Assembly: GCA_004552115.1 (NCBI GenBank)
Contig: SFPH01000013.1
Coordinates: forward strand, 1-18,255
Length of the DNA: 18,255 bases
Reading direction: 5' to 3'
Source: Bacteroidales bacterium
GTDB taxonomy: Bacteria > Bacteroidota > Bacteroidia > Bacteroidales > UBA932
The notes below the pieces were generated by a model. It was not told the origin of the DNA, searched no databases, and saw only the letters and a program-made list of their open reading frames with translations. Position numbers and translations under genes: made by a program. Below are positions 1 to 8,189 of this stretch, piece after piece. The number at the start of each line of letters is the position of its first letter. The first letter of the stretch is position 1.

Positions 1-369
1 GCAAAATCTGTAAAGATTGACAAAGACAATACTACAATCGTAGGCGGTGCAGGCACAAAGAAAAATATTTCTGAACGTGTCAGCGAAATCAAAAACCAGA
101 TTGAAAAAACAACTTCTTCTTATGACAAAGAACAACTTCAGAAACGTCTTGCAAAACTTGCAGGCGGTGTTGCTGTAATCAATGTTGGTGCTACGACAGA
201 AACAGAAATGAAAGAAAAGAAATTCCGCGTAGAAGATACAATTGCTGCTACAAAAGCTGCTCTTGAAGAAGGTATTGTTGCAGGAGGCGGTCTTGCTCTT
301 ATCGAAGCTGCAAAATCACTTGACTCAATTCCTGAAGATTTGACAGAAGATGAAAAAGTCGGCTTCAAA
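1..369 (+). CDS. groL: GroEL (60 kDa chaperonin) internal fragment, foreign to the rest of the window
   Basis: The frame is open from base 1 and encodes about 123 residues matching the GroEL stretch that corresponds roughly to E. coli residues 325-440. Recognisable landmarks are [14 protein letters not shown], the [12 protein letters not shown] segment, [11 protein letters not shown] (the D at codon 79 corresponds to the ATPase Asp398) and EEGIVAGGG (glycine loop 414-416). After VGFK the chaperonin sequence stops and an unrelated protein continues in the same frame. The start lies outside the window and the last ~100 residues of GroEL are absent. Codons end mostly in A or T, unlike everything downstream. 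Bacteroidota GroEL normally reads VPGGG here, whereas this one reads VAGGG and looks more like a spirochaete (Treponema-like) protein. The species guess is weak; that it is a GroEL fragment is near certain. Confidence 0.93.
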
Positions 370-1017
370 GTACCTGCAGTAAAGGTTGAGAAAAACAGCA
401 TCATTTCTTTCACAGGCATCGACAACCCTCTCGAATGGATTATTGACAGTGATCATTTCGAACTGACAGCTGAAGGTCTGAAGTTCAATGCCATCACCGG
501 CTTCTACTCATTCGAGCTCAATATCGAGAACAAATACGTCATCGTAAGGCACGTCAAGGAAGACGGAAAGGCTGCCACATACGCCAATGAAAAGGCCATC
601 ACCTTCATGGGATGGGGCGTTGGCTACCCTGCAATGGCTCAGCAGCTGGCCTGGGATGGAGGCCTCCTGATTACTCTCGCGCAGATAGAGGACGGAGTTT
701 ACCAGTTCACAGGAACCGCCTGCGAGGATGGAGATATGACTCCTGTCGGAAACTGCTGGCGTGCAACTGAAATATCTTTCAAGTTCTTCGGCCAGGCAGG
801 CTGGGGTGATGAGTGGGGTAACGTTACCCTGACGGATGAGGCTAAGAAATACTTGGAAGTCAATGGAAACGTAGAGCTCATCCTTGACCATATGGATGGT
901 GATACAAAGGTATACAAACCGCTTGAAGTGGGTGCGAAATACAGGATGACTGTTACAGACTGCTCTGCGCTCAACGGCGGCAAGTTTGATGTCACCATCG
1001 ACTTCAGGAAAATATAG
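370..1017 (+). CDS. C-terminal part of a SusE/SusF-like surface glycan-binding protein
   Basis: About 215 residues, in frame with the GroEL fragment, ending in TAG at 1015-1017. The text is that of a Bacteroidota beta-sandwich surface protein: alternating beta-strand-like segments, many aromatics ([45 protein letters not shown]) and a final strand [11 protein letters not shown]. Such domains (SusE/SusF starch-binding repeats and the DUF5121/DUF5125 groups) are found in outer-membrane lipoproteins encoded beside SusC/SusD and bind the target glycan. I cannot assign the exact family. The N-terminus, signal peptide and first domains are missing because the sequence upstream has been replaced by groL. 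It stands 38 bases before a SusR-like regulator, so it was probably the last gene of a utilization locus. The true left limit of this piece is uncertain within about 366-384. Confidence 0.6.
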   Translation, partial: VPAVKVEKNSIISFTGIDNPLEWIIDSDHFELTAEGLKFNAITGFYSFELNIENKYVIVRHVKEDGKAATYANEKAITFMGWGVGYPAMAQQLAWDGGLLITLAQIEDGVYQFTGTACEDGDMTPVGNCWRATEISFKFFGQAGWGDEWGNVTLTDEAKKYLEVNGNVELILDHMDGDTKVYKPLEVGAKYRMTVTDCSALNGGKFDVTIDFRKI

Positions 1018-1026
1018 GATAATTCT

Positions 1027-1034
1027 TATATTTG
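1027..1034 (+). promoter_or_regulatory. Bacteroidota -7 box upstream of the SusR-like gene
   Basis: TATATTTG matches the Bacteroidota -7 consensus TAnnTTTG at every fixed position. It lies 22 bases before the ATG at 1056, which would leave a very short leader. No convincing -33 TTTG is seen at the usual 19-21 base spacing, so this rests on the -7 box and its position. It also argues against a TTG start at 1032, which falls inside the box. Confidence 0.5.
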
Positions 1035-1055
1035 CAGGAAAAACAGATTTTTTTG

Positions 1056-2687
1056 ATGTATTTTCCCCGAATAAAACCGCTTTTCATGTTGCTGCTGGTC
1101 CTCTCCTGTTCAGGGGAAGAGGACCGGCAGCTTCTTGAAACACTTGACAAGACATTGGAAAACAAGGCTTTGTATGCAGGTTATTTCAATGACAAGGTGA
1201 ATGTCCTGAAAGAGGTTCTGAATGAGCAGACCGACCCGGAGCAGGTGTTCAATATTGACATGAGACTTGCCGATGCATACAGGGCCAACAGCAAGGACTC
1301 CGTTCTCGTCTATCTAGGGCATGCCGGGGAGGCTGCCGGAAAGGCAGGAAGGCCGGACCTTGCCGCCATAGTCGATTTCAGTACTGCAGTGACCTATGTG
1401 AAGGCTGGATATGCCGTGGAGGCGAATGACATTCTGGAGCATTACAGACATGCGGATATCCCTGACATAGCCCTGAGAAGCTACTATGAGGCTGAACACA
1501 CGTACTGGGGCGAGACAATGGCTTATACATCAACCCCTGAATCATACGACAACAAGCTGAAAAACAGGGACTTGTACAGGGATAAGCTCTTCAGGCTCAC
1601 AGATGAGGGCAGCTGGCAGTGGCACAACCTCAAAAGAGAGGCATTCCACGAGGTCTCAGATATGGAAAACACCCGCAAACACGCCAGGGCAATGCTGGAT
1701 GTAAGTCCCGAGAACTCGCGCGAATATGCCGAGGCTGCATATTATTACGCCTGCACTTTCAACGAGCCGGAGGAAAAGGAAGACTGGCTGATCCGCTCCG
1801 CCATAGCCGACATCATGTGCGGGACAAGGGATTATTCTTCCCTCAACGACATTTCCGGCCTGATGTTCAGGAAAGGCGACATCGAGAGGGCTTTCAGGTA
1901 TGCTGCTGACCACTGCATGGTTGATGCGCTGTATTTCAACGGCAAACTCCGTCCGTGGCAGATAACCAGGCTCTTCCCGGAGATCGAGTCCGCATATCAG
2001 GAAAAGCATCAGCGGCAGAACCGGATCACATTGACATTGCTCCTCTGCCTTGCCGTTCTCTTCAGCATAATGCTTGTTCTCGTCGGCTTCCTGTACAGGA
2101 GACAGCACATCATAGAGGCCGTCAGGGGAAAACTTCAGGATTCCTATATGGTGATCGACAGAAGGAACCGGGAGCTGGAGGAAATAAACAGCCGCCTCGT
2201 CAAGCTTAACTCCCGAATTCAGGAGTCGGACAAAGTCAAGCAGGAATACATCGGACTCTTCCTGGGAATGGTTTCAGACAATATCAGTACATTCAGAAAA
2301 TACCGGATGCGTGTGCTGAAATATATCCGTCAGGGCAATACCAAGGCCATTACCGATGAGATCGAGCAGCTGGAACCGATCGACAATGATATACTCGAGT
2401 TCTACAAGATGTTCGACCAGGCATTCATAAGCATCTACCCGGACTTTGTGGAGAAGTTCAACAATCTTCTTGCCGACGGGGCTGAAATAGTACCGAAGGG
2501 CGATGATATCCTGACACCGGAACTCAGGATTTTCGCCCTGATCAAGCTCGGCATCACTGATTCCAGCCGTATCGCATCGCTTCTGCATTACTCGGCCAAC
2601 ACAATTTACAACTACAGGGCAAAGACCAAGAACAAGGCCCGTGGTTCCCGCGACTCGTTCGAGGATGCAGTACGGAATATCGAATAG
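1056..2687 (+). CDS. SusR-like membrane-spanning transcriptional regulator (DUF6377 type)
   Basis: 543 residues from ATG 1056. The N-terminus (MYFPRIKPLFMLLLVLSC) is a hydrophobic signal with a possible lipobox Cys at 18. Residues ~20-320 form a helical, TPR-like region expected in the periplasm. One membrane helix covers ~324-347 (LTLLLCLAVLFSIMLVLVG), followed by a coiled coil ~350-400 (RRNRELEEINSRLVKLNS) and a C-terminal LuxR-like helix-turn-helix ~486-535 (TPELRIFALIKLG, then SANTIYNYRAKTKNKA). This is the layout of SusR of Bacteroides thetaiotaomicron and its DUF6377 relatives, which sense a sugar in the periplasm and activate nearby glycan genes. The start at 1056 is preferred over TTG 1032 because the latter overlaps the promoter box. 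The gene is followed after 37 bases by a GH3 enzyme in the same direction, so the two are probably co-transcribed. The ligand cannot be read from the sequence. Confidence 0.85.
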   Translation: MYFPRIKPLFMLLLVLSCSGEEDRQLLETLDKTLENKALYAGYFNDKVNVLKEVLNEQTDPEQVFNIDMRLADAYRANSKDSVLVYLGHAGEAAGKAGRPDLAAIVDFSTAVTYVKAGYAVEANDILEHYRHADIPDIALRSYYEAEHTYWGETMAYTSTPESYDNKLKNRDLYRDKLFRLTDEGSWQWHNLKREAFHEVSDMENTRKHARAMLDVSPENSREYAEAAYYYACTFNEPEEKEDWLIRSAIADIMCGTRDYSSLNDISGLMFRKGDIERAFRYAADHCMVDALYFNGKLRPWQITRLFPEIESAYQEKHQRQNRITLTLLLCLAVLFSIMLVLVGFLYRRQHIIEAVRGKLQDSYMVIDRRNRELEEINSRLVKLNSRIQESDKVKQEYIGLFLGMVSDNISTFRKYRMRVLKYIRQGNTKAITDEIEQLEPIDNDILEFYKMFDQAFISIYPDFVEKFNNLLADGAEIVPKGDDILTPELRIFALIKLGITDSSRIASLLHYSANTIYNYRAKTKNKARGSRDSFEDAVRNIE

Positions 2688-2724
2688 GCTGAACAGGCAA
2701 ACTGAAACAAAAAACCAAAACATA

Positions 2725-4950
2725 ATGAAAAAATCAACAGCAATTTGCGCCTTGTCTGCCACAATCTTGGCAGTCCTGTCCTGCGGGCAGGCCGAAAGGA
2801 AGGCTGAGACACCGGTCTATCTCGACGAGAGCCGGCCTCTTGAAGAAAGGGTGGAGGATGCTCTCTCCAGGATGACATTGGAAGAGAAGGTCAAGATTCT
2901 CCATGCACAGAGCAAATTCTCCTCTGCGGGAGTTCCGCGGCTCGGCATACCTGACCTGTGGACCACAGACGGCCCTCACGGAATCAGGCCGGAGGTGCTT
3001 TGGGATGAATGGAGCCAGGCGGGATGGACCAATGACTCCTGCGTGGCCTTCCCTGCATTGACCTGCCTTGCAGCCACCTGGAGCGAGGAAATGTCCGCAT
3101 TGTACGGCAAGAGCATAGGAGAAGAAGCAAGATACAGGGAGAAGGATGTGCTGCTCGGTCCCGGAGTGAACATCTACAGGACTCCGCTCAACGGCAGGAA
3201 TTTCGAATATATGGGCGAGGACCCTTACCTCGCTTCCAGAATGGTTGTCCCTTATATTCAGGAGGTCCAGAAGAACGGTGTCGCCGTCTGCGTGAAGCAC
3301 TTCGCCCTGAACAATCAGGAAAGTCTCCGTCACCAGTACGATGCCATCATCGACGACAGGACCCTGAACGAAATCTATCTCCCGGCCTTCAAGGCTGCGG
3401 TTCAGGAAGGAGGCGCATGGTCGATAATGGGAGCATACAATCTTTACAAAGGCCAGCATCTCTGCCATAATCAATACATTCTCAATGACATATTGAAGAA
3501 GGACTGGGGATTTGACGGAGTTGTGATCTCTGACTGGGGAGGATGCCACGATACCGACCAGGCCATCACCAACGGGCTGGACCTCGAGTTCGGAACCTGG
3601 ACTGACGGCCTGACCATGGGTGCCACCAACGGCTATGATGCCTACTACCTGGCCGATCCGTATCTTGAAAGGCTCAGGGACGGAAGAGCCTCCGAGGAAG
3701 TGCTCAACGAGAAGGCGCGGAGAGTCCTGAGACTTAATTTCAGGACAGCCATGCGCAAGGACAAGCCGAACGGCTCCCTATGCTCACCGGAGCATTACGA
3801 TGCCGCCAGAAGAATTGCCGACGAGGGTATCGTGCTTCTCAAGAACAATGACAATGTGCTGCCGATCAGCCGCAAGGCAGGAAGCAGGATTCTCGTTGTC
3901 GGAGAAAATGCCGTGAAGATGATGACAGTGGGAGGAGGCTCATCCTCATTGAAAGTGCAGAGGGAGGTTCTGCCGCTCGACGGAATCAGGGCTGCTGCGG
4001 GAGAAGGCGTCACGGTGGAATTTGAAAGAGGCTACGTGGGTGACATAAGCGGTTCCTACAATGGTGTCGTTACCGGGCAGGACCTGTCGGAGAGCCGTTC
4101 CGCCGAGGAACTCATCGAAGATGCCTGCCTGAAGGCCAAGGATGCCGACGCAGTGATTTTCATTGGCGGTCTCAACAAGTCCAGCCATCAGGACTGCGAG
4201 GATTCCGACAGGTTCGGGCTCGGTCTTCCATACGGCCAGGATGCTGTCATTGAAGCACTTGCAAAGGTAAACCCTCGGCTTGCGGTGGTCATCGTTTCCG
4301 GAAATGCAGTCGCAATGCCATGGGTTGACAATGTAAATGCCATCGTGGAGGCCTGGTACTGCGGCTCACAGTCCGGAACCGCCCTGGCGGATATCATTTT
4401 CGGCGACGTGAATCCTTCCGGAAAACTTCCTGTGACATTCCCTGTAAGGCTTGAGGACAACGGAGCACATGCTCTGGGCGCCTATGACCCTGCTTCGACC
4501 GAAGCTCATTACAGCGAAGGCATTTTCGTAGGCTACCGCTGGGCCCAGAAGAAGGACATCAAGCCTCTCTTCGCATTCGGACACGGACTCAGCTACACCA
4601 CTTTCTCATATTCCGAGGCTGAAATCAGCCGCACGACGATGTCGGAGAACGGCAAGGTCACTGTCAGCGTCAATGTCACCAACACCGGAGACCGCGAGGG
4701 CAAGGAAATCGTCCAGCTCTACATCGGTGATGACGAATGCAGCGTGGAGCGTCCTGTGATGGAGCTCAAGGCATTCCGCAAGGTCAGCATAAAGCCGGGC
4801 GAGACCGTCAGGGTCAGCTTCCCTGTGAACGCCGACATGCTCAAGTTCTACGGCACTGACGGCTGGACTCTCGAGAAGGGCAGTTTCACCGCCTACGTCG
4901 GAGCAGCATCGGATGACATCCGGACTTCCGCCAAGTTCAATGTCAAATAG
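2725..4950 (+). CDS. GH3 family beta-glucosidase-type glycoside hydrolase, lipoprotein
   Basis: 741 residues from ATG 2725 (MKKSTAICALSATILAVLSC, lipobox Cys20), so probably membrane-anchored in the periplasm or on the surface. Domain order: GH3 N-terminal barrel ~30-340, GH3 C-terminal alpha/beta sandwich ~370-610, fibronectin type III-like domain ~655-730. The substrate-site segment KHFALNNQE and the nucleophile Asp270 in VVISDWGG are present. Glu492 in CEDSDRFGLGLP sits where the EGxDR-type acid/base of this subgroup lies. The KHF motif is of beta-glucosidase type, not the KHFPGHG type of NagZ-like beta-N-acetylglucosaminidases. It would release terminal beta-linked glucose or xylose from oligosaccharides; exact specificity is not readable. 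Length and all domains are normal, so the gene looks intact. It follows the SusR-like gene by 37 bases and is closed by a terminator, so it need not belong to the susC unit. Confidence 0.93.
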   Translation: MKKSTAICALSATILAVLSCGQAERKAETPVYLDESRPLEERVEDALSRMTLEEKVKILHAQSKFSSAGVPRLGIPDLWTTDGPHGIRPEVLWDEWSQAGWTNDSCVAFPALTCLAATWSEEMSALYGKSIGEEARYREKDVLLGPGVNIYRTPLNGRNFEYMGEDPYLASRMVVPYIQEVQKNGVAVCVKHFALNNQESLRHQYDAIIDDRTLNEIYLPAFKAAVQEGGAWSIMGAYNLYKGQHLCHNQYILNDILKKDWGFDGVVISDWGGCHDTDQAITNGLDLEFGTWTDGLTMGATNGYDAYYLADPYLERLRDGRASEEVLNEKARRVLRLNFRTAMRKDKPNGSLCSPEHYDAARRIADEGIVLLKNNDNVLPISRKAGSRILVVGENAVKMMTVGGGSSSLKVQREVLPLDGIRAAAGEGVTVEFERGYVGDISGSYNGVVTGQDLSESRSAEELIEDACLKAKDADAVIFIGGLNKSSHQDCEDSDRFGLGLPYGQDAVIEALAKVNPRLAVVIVSGNAVAMPWVDNVNAIVEAWYCGSQSGTALADIIFGDVNPSGKLPVTFPVRLEDNGAHALGAYDPASTEAHYSEGIFVGYRWAQKKDIKPLFAFGHGLSYTTFSYSEAEISRTTMSENGKVTVSVNVTNTGDREGKEIVQLYIGDDECSVERPVMELKAFRKVSIKPGETVRVSFPVNADMLKFYGTDGWTLEKGSFTAYVGAASDDIRTSAKFNVK

Positions 4951-4974
4951 TTGCCTATTATTTCTGAATCACTG

Positions 4975-5007
4975 GAGGCTGGCCTGAGCGCCGGCCTCTG
5001 TTTTTTT
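4975..5007 (+). terminator. Rho-independent terminator after the GH3 gene
   Basis: A 9-bp stem (4975-4983 with 4990-4998, one G-T wobble) with a six-base loop is followed by TG and seven T residues (5001-5007). It lies 25 bases after the GH3 stop, which is a textbook arrangement. It separates the SusR-like/GH3 unit from the susC unit. Confidence 0.85.
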
Positions 5008-5042
5008 ATCATTCCGTGGACATATTATTTATGAAGAAATGC

Positions 5043-5050
5043 TATATTAG
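5043..5050 (+). promoter_or_regulatory. Possible -7 box for the susC operon
   Basis: TATATTAG matches TAnnTTTG at all but one fixed position and lies 26 bases before the susC ATG, just after the terminator. No clear -33 element is visible at the right spacing. Many susC promoters depend on an activator, so a weak box is expected, but this is only a suggestion. The rest of 5008-5076 shows nothing else recognisable. Confidence 0.35.
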
Positions 5051-5076
5051 CGGCGATAACTTGAATTATTGATTTT

Positions 5077-8000
5077 ATGTCAGAAAAGCTAATCGGGACA
5101 AGACTGTCGAAAGCCTTGTCCACCTTTATTGCCGCAGCCCTGATGATGACGTCCACATTGGCGTCAGCCCAGACAGAAGGCATTGTATCGGGCATCGTGA
5201 CGGATGAGAGCGGGCCGGTCATCGGAGCCTCAGCCATTGTCAGAAGCGGCCGGGCCGGAGGAACAGCCGGAAACTCAGCCGATGGAAAGAACATCAACGG
5301 CACCGTCACCGACATCAACGGTGAATTCACATTGTCATCAGTGCCGAGGAACGCCGTGATCGAGATCTCCTGTCTCGGATACGAAACGGTGGAAATCGTC
5401 TACACCGGGCAGCAGAGGCTCAAGATCGAGCTCAGGTCATCTTCCGAATTCCTCGAAGGAACGGTAGTCACAGCGCTCGGCATCAAGAGGTCCGAGAAAG
5501 CATTGAGCTACAATGTCCAGGCAGTGGACGGAAGCAGGCTCACCGCCGTCAAGGATGCCAACTTCGTGAACTCCCTCAACGGTAAAGTGGCCGGAGTCAC
5601 CATCAATGCGGGTGCATCCGGTTCAGGTTCAGGCTCCAGAGTCGTGATGCGAGGCGTCAAGTCCATAACCAAGTCCAACCTTGCGCTATACGTCATCGAC
5701 GGTGTACCGATGTACAACATGAACCTCGGAGGCTCGGGCAGCATTATGTCGGACCAGCCTGGAACTGACGGTGTCGCCGATATCAACCCTGAGGACATCG
5801 AAAGCGTGACAATGCTTACAGGCCCTTCAGCGGCAGCACTTTACGGCAATGCAGCAGCTGCCGGAGTCGTCCTCGTGACCACAAAGAAGGGCCAGGCCGG
5901 CAAGACCACCCTCTCCTACTCGAACTCCACCACATTCTCCACCGTGGCGAAGATGCCCGAGATGCAGAGCAGATACGGCAACAATGCCAATGACATCACA
6001 TCCTGGGGCGAGAGAGTGGACAATGACTACGACCCGAGGAAATTCTTCCGCACCGGTCTGGACGAAATCAACTCCATATCATTCTCCACAGGAAACCAGA
6101 AGAACCAGACCTACGCCTCGGCTTCCGCAACCAATTCCACCAACATCCTGCCGAACAGCGGATACAACCGCTACAACTTCTCCGCGCGGAATACCACTAC
6201 CTTCCTCGGGGACAGGCTCGTGTTCGACTTCGGAGGCAACTACATTCTCCAGGATGACCGGAACCTCGTGGCGCAGGGACTGTATTTCAACCCTCTCCCG
6301 GGACTCTACCTCATGCCGAGAAGCGAGGATTTCGACAATATCAGGCTTTATGAGAGATGGGACGAGGCCAAGGGCTACAATGTCCAGTACTGGCCTTACG
6401 GAAGCGTCACATCCGGGCTCCAGAACCCTTACTGGGTACAGAACAGGGAGCTCAGGGAGAACAGGAAGACCAGGTATATGCTGAACGCCTCCCTGAAATA
6501 CAACATAACCCCGTGGCTCAACATAAGCGGCAGGGTGAAGGTTGACAACTACGCCAACAGGCTGACTTACAAGATGTACGCCTCCACCGACCTGCTCTTC
6601 TCCGGCGAGCACGGCAACTACAGGGACATCCAGACCTCACTGTTCAGCACTTACGCCGACGTCATTGCCACGATGGACAGGAAGTTCGGCGACTGGTCTG
6701 TCAACATCAATGTCGGAGCCAGCATCGACGATACCCGTCAGGAATACATCGGATACGACGGAGGGCTCGACATACCGAACTTCTTCGCGGTCCACAACAT
6801 CAAGTTCGAGCGCGGATGGAAACCTAAGCAGGGCGGATGGCACGACCAGGCGCAGGCCGTATTTGCCAGTGCGGAAATCGGCTGGAAATCACTCATTTAC
6901 CTTACCGTGACAGAGAGAACAGACTGGGAGTCCGAGCTGGCTTTCTCGAACTACAAGTCATTCTCCTATCCTAGTGCGGGACTCTCTGCCATCATCTCAA
7001 GCCTCTTCGATGCACCGGACTGGCTCTCATTCCTGAAGGTCAGGGGCTCATACGCCGAAGTGGGCAACTCCTACGGCAGGTATATGACCACAGCCTCCTA
7101 TCCGTACAATGAGCAGAGCAAATCGTGGAACACCACCACATCCTATCCGAACTACGACCTGAAACCTGAAAGAACCAGGTCCTGGGAGGTCGGAATCGAT
7201 GCGAACTTCTTCAACGACCTCAGCCTGAAGTTCACATTCTACCATTCCAACACCCTCAACCAGACATTCTCCGCATCCCTTCCTTCATCGTCAGGATACT
7301 CTTCCATAGCCATCCAGAGCGGCGACATTATGAATCAGGGAATCGAAATGGCCCTCGGATATGACCACAAGTGGAACGACTTCTCGTTCGGGGCGCATTA
7401 CACCCTGACAATGAACAGGAACAGGGTGATGAGACTCGCTGACGGTGCCCTGAACCCTTATACCGGGGAAACCATCAGGATGGAGGAACTCGGTGTCGGC
7501 GGCTTCGGCCAGACTGACGCCAGCATCATTCTCCGCAAGGGAGGCTCCACCGGTGACGTATATGCCTCGAAGAGAATCAAGAGGGATCTCAACGGCTACA
7601 TTCTCGATGACCCGAACACCGGACTTGCGGTCGAGACGGTGGAGAGATTCAAGATCGGCTCCATCCTCCCGAAGGCCAACATGGGTCTGAGCTTCGACTT
7701 CGGATGGAATGGCATCAGCCTCGGAATGACGTTCACCGGCAGGATTGGCGGCATTGTCATCAGCGAGACCCAGGCCACTCTCGACAGATACGGAGTTTCG
7801 GAGGCCTCGGCAGCGGCAAGGGACAATGGCGGTGTACCGATCAACCAGGGCACGGTCAATGCCAAGAACTATTACCAGACCATCTCCAGCATTGTCACGA
7901 ACTACACCTACGACGCCACCAACTTCAGGCTCGGGGAAATGAGCCTGAACTACACACTTCCGCGGAAATGGTTCGCGGACAAATGCGGAATCACTCTCGG

Positions 8001-8154
8001 ATTCGTCGCCAGAAACCTCTGGATGATATACTGCAAGGCACCGTTCGACCCGGAACTCACCACTGCGGTGTCATCCAACTACTACCAGAGCTTCGACTCA
8101 TTCATGCTTCCGAGCACCAGAAGTGCCGGCTTCAATGTCCGGCTTCAGTTTTAA
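5077..8154 (+). CDS. susC: SusC/RagA family TonB-linked outer membrane transporter
   Basis: 1025 residues. Signal peptide 1-31 (cut after LASA), carboxypeptidase-regulatory-like domain ~35-125 (VSGIVTDESG, NGTVTDINGEFTL, SCLGYETVEI), plug ~129-270 (TVVTALGIKRSEKALSYNVQ, SLNGKVAGVTI, LALYVIDGVPM, GPSAAALYGNAAAAGVVLVTTKKG), then a 22-strand type barrel to the terminal aromatic LQF expected of outer membrane proteins. SusC proteins import glycan fragments with TonB energy, with a SusD lipoprotein as lid. The partner gene starts 35 bases downstream (11 bases if ATG 8166 is used). One oddity is a Gly/Ser/Ala-rich insertion at ~56-74 inside the N-terminal domain, before NGTVTD. Otherwise the motifs run in normal order and the gene looks intact. 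Substrate cannot be read directly; the linked GH18 points to a GlcNAc-containing glycan. The symbol is used in the family sense. Confidence 0.95.
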   Translation: MSEKLIGTRLSKALSTFIAAALMMTSTLASAQTEGIVSGIVTDESGPVIGASAIVRSGRAGGTAGNSADGKNINGTVTDINGEFTLSSVPRNAVIEISCLGYETVEIVYTGQQRLKIELRSSSEFLEGTVVTALGIKRSEKALSYNVQAVDGSRLTAVKDANFVNSLNGKVAGVTINAGASGSGSGSRVVMRGVKSITKSNLALYVIDGVPMYNMNLGGSGSIMSDQPGTDGVADINPEDIESVTMLTGPSAAALYGNAAAAGVVLVTTKKGQAGKTTLSYSNSTTFSTVAKMPEMQSRYGNNANDITSWGERVDNDYDPRKFFRTGLDEINSISFSTGNQKNQTYASASATNSTNILPNSGYNRYNFSARNTTTFLGDRLVFDFGGNYILQDDRNLVAQGLYFNPLPGLYLMPRSEDFDNIRLYERWDEAKGYNVQYWPYGSVTSGLQNPYWVQNRELRENRKTRYMLNASLKYNITPWLNISGRVKVDNYANRLTYKMYASTDLLFSGEHGNYRDIQTSLFSTYADVIATMDRKFGDWSVNINVGASIDDTRQEYIGYDGGLDIPNFFAVHNIKFERGWKPKQGGWHDQAQAVFASAEIGWKSLIYLTVTERTDWESELAFSNYKSFSYPSAGLSAIISSLFDAPDWLSFLKVRGSYAEVGNSYGRYMTTASYPYNEQSKSWNTTTSYPNYDLKPERTRSWEVGIDANFFNDLSLKFTFYHSNTLNQTFSASLPSSSGYSSIAIQSGDIMNQGIEMALGYDHKWNDFSFGAHYTLTMNRNRVMRLADGALNPYTGETIRMEELGVGGFGQTDASIILRKGGSTGDVYASKRIKRDLNGYILDDPNTGLAVETVERFKIGSILPKANMGLSFDFGWNGISLGMTFTGRIGGIVISETQATLDRYGVSEASAAARDNGGVPINQGTVNAKNYYQTISSIVTNYTYDATNFRLGEMSLNYTLPRKWFADKCGITLGFVARNLWMIYCKAPFDPELTTAVSSNYYQSFDSFMLPSTRSAGFNVRLQF

Positions 8155-8189
8155 CGTATAACCCAATGATTGAAAGCATGATACAGAAT

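Noticed and set aside
1032..1055. TTG start for the SusR-like gene
   Set aside because: It lies inside a perfect -7 promoter box and adds eight residues ahead of a good signal sequence that begins at ATG 1056.
2641..2724. Upstream GTG start for the GH3 gene
   Set aside because: It would overlap the regulator's coding end and put 28 residues before a normal lipoprotein signal that starts at 2725.
7704..8165. Upstream extension of the first susD frame inside susC
   Set aside because: The text is low-quality shadow coding over the conserved SusC C-terminus. The lipoprotein start at 8190 (or 8166) explains the gene.
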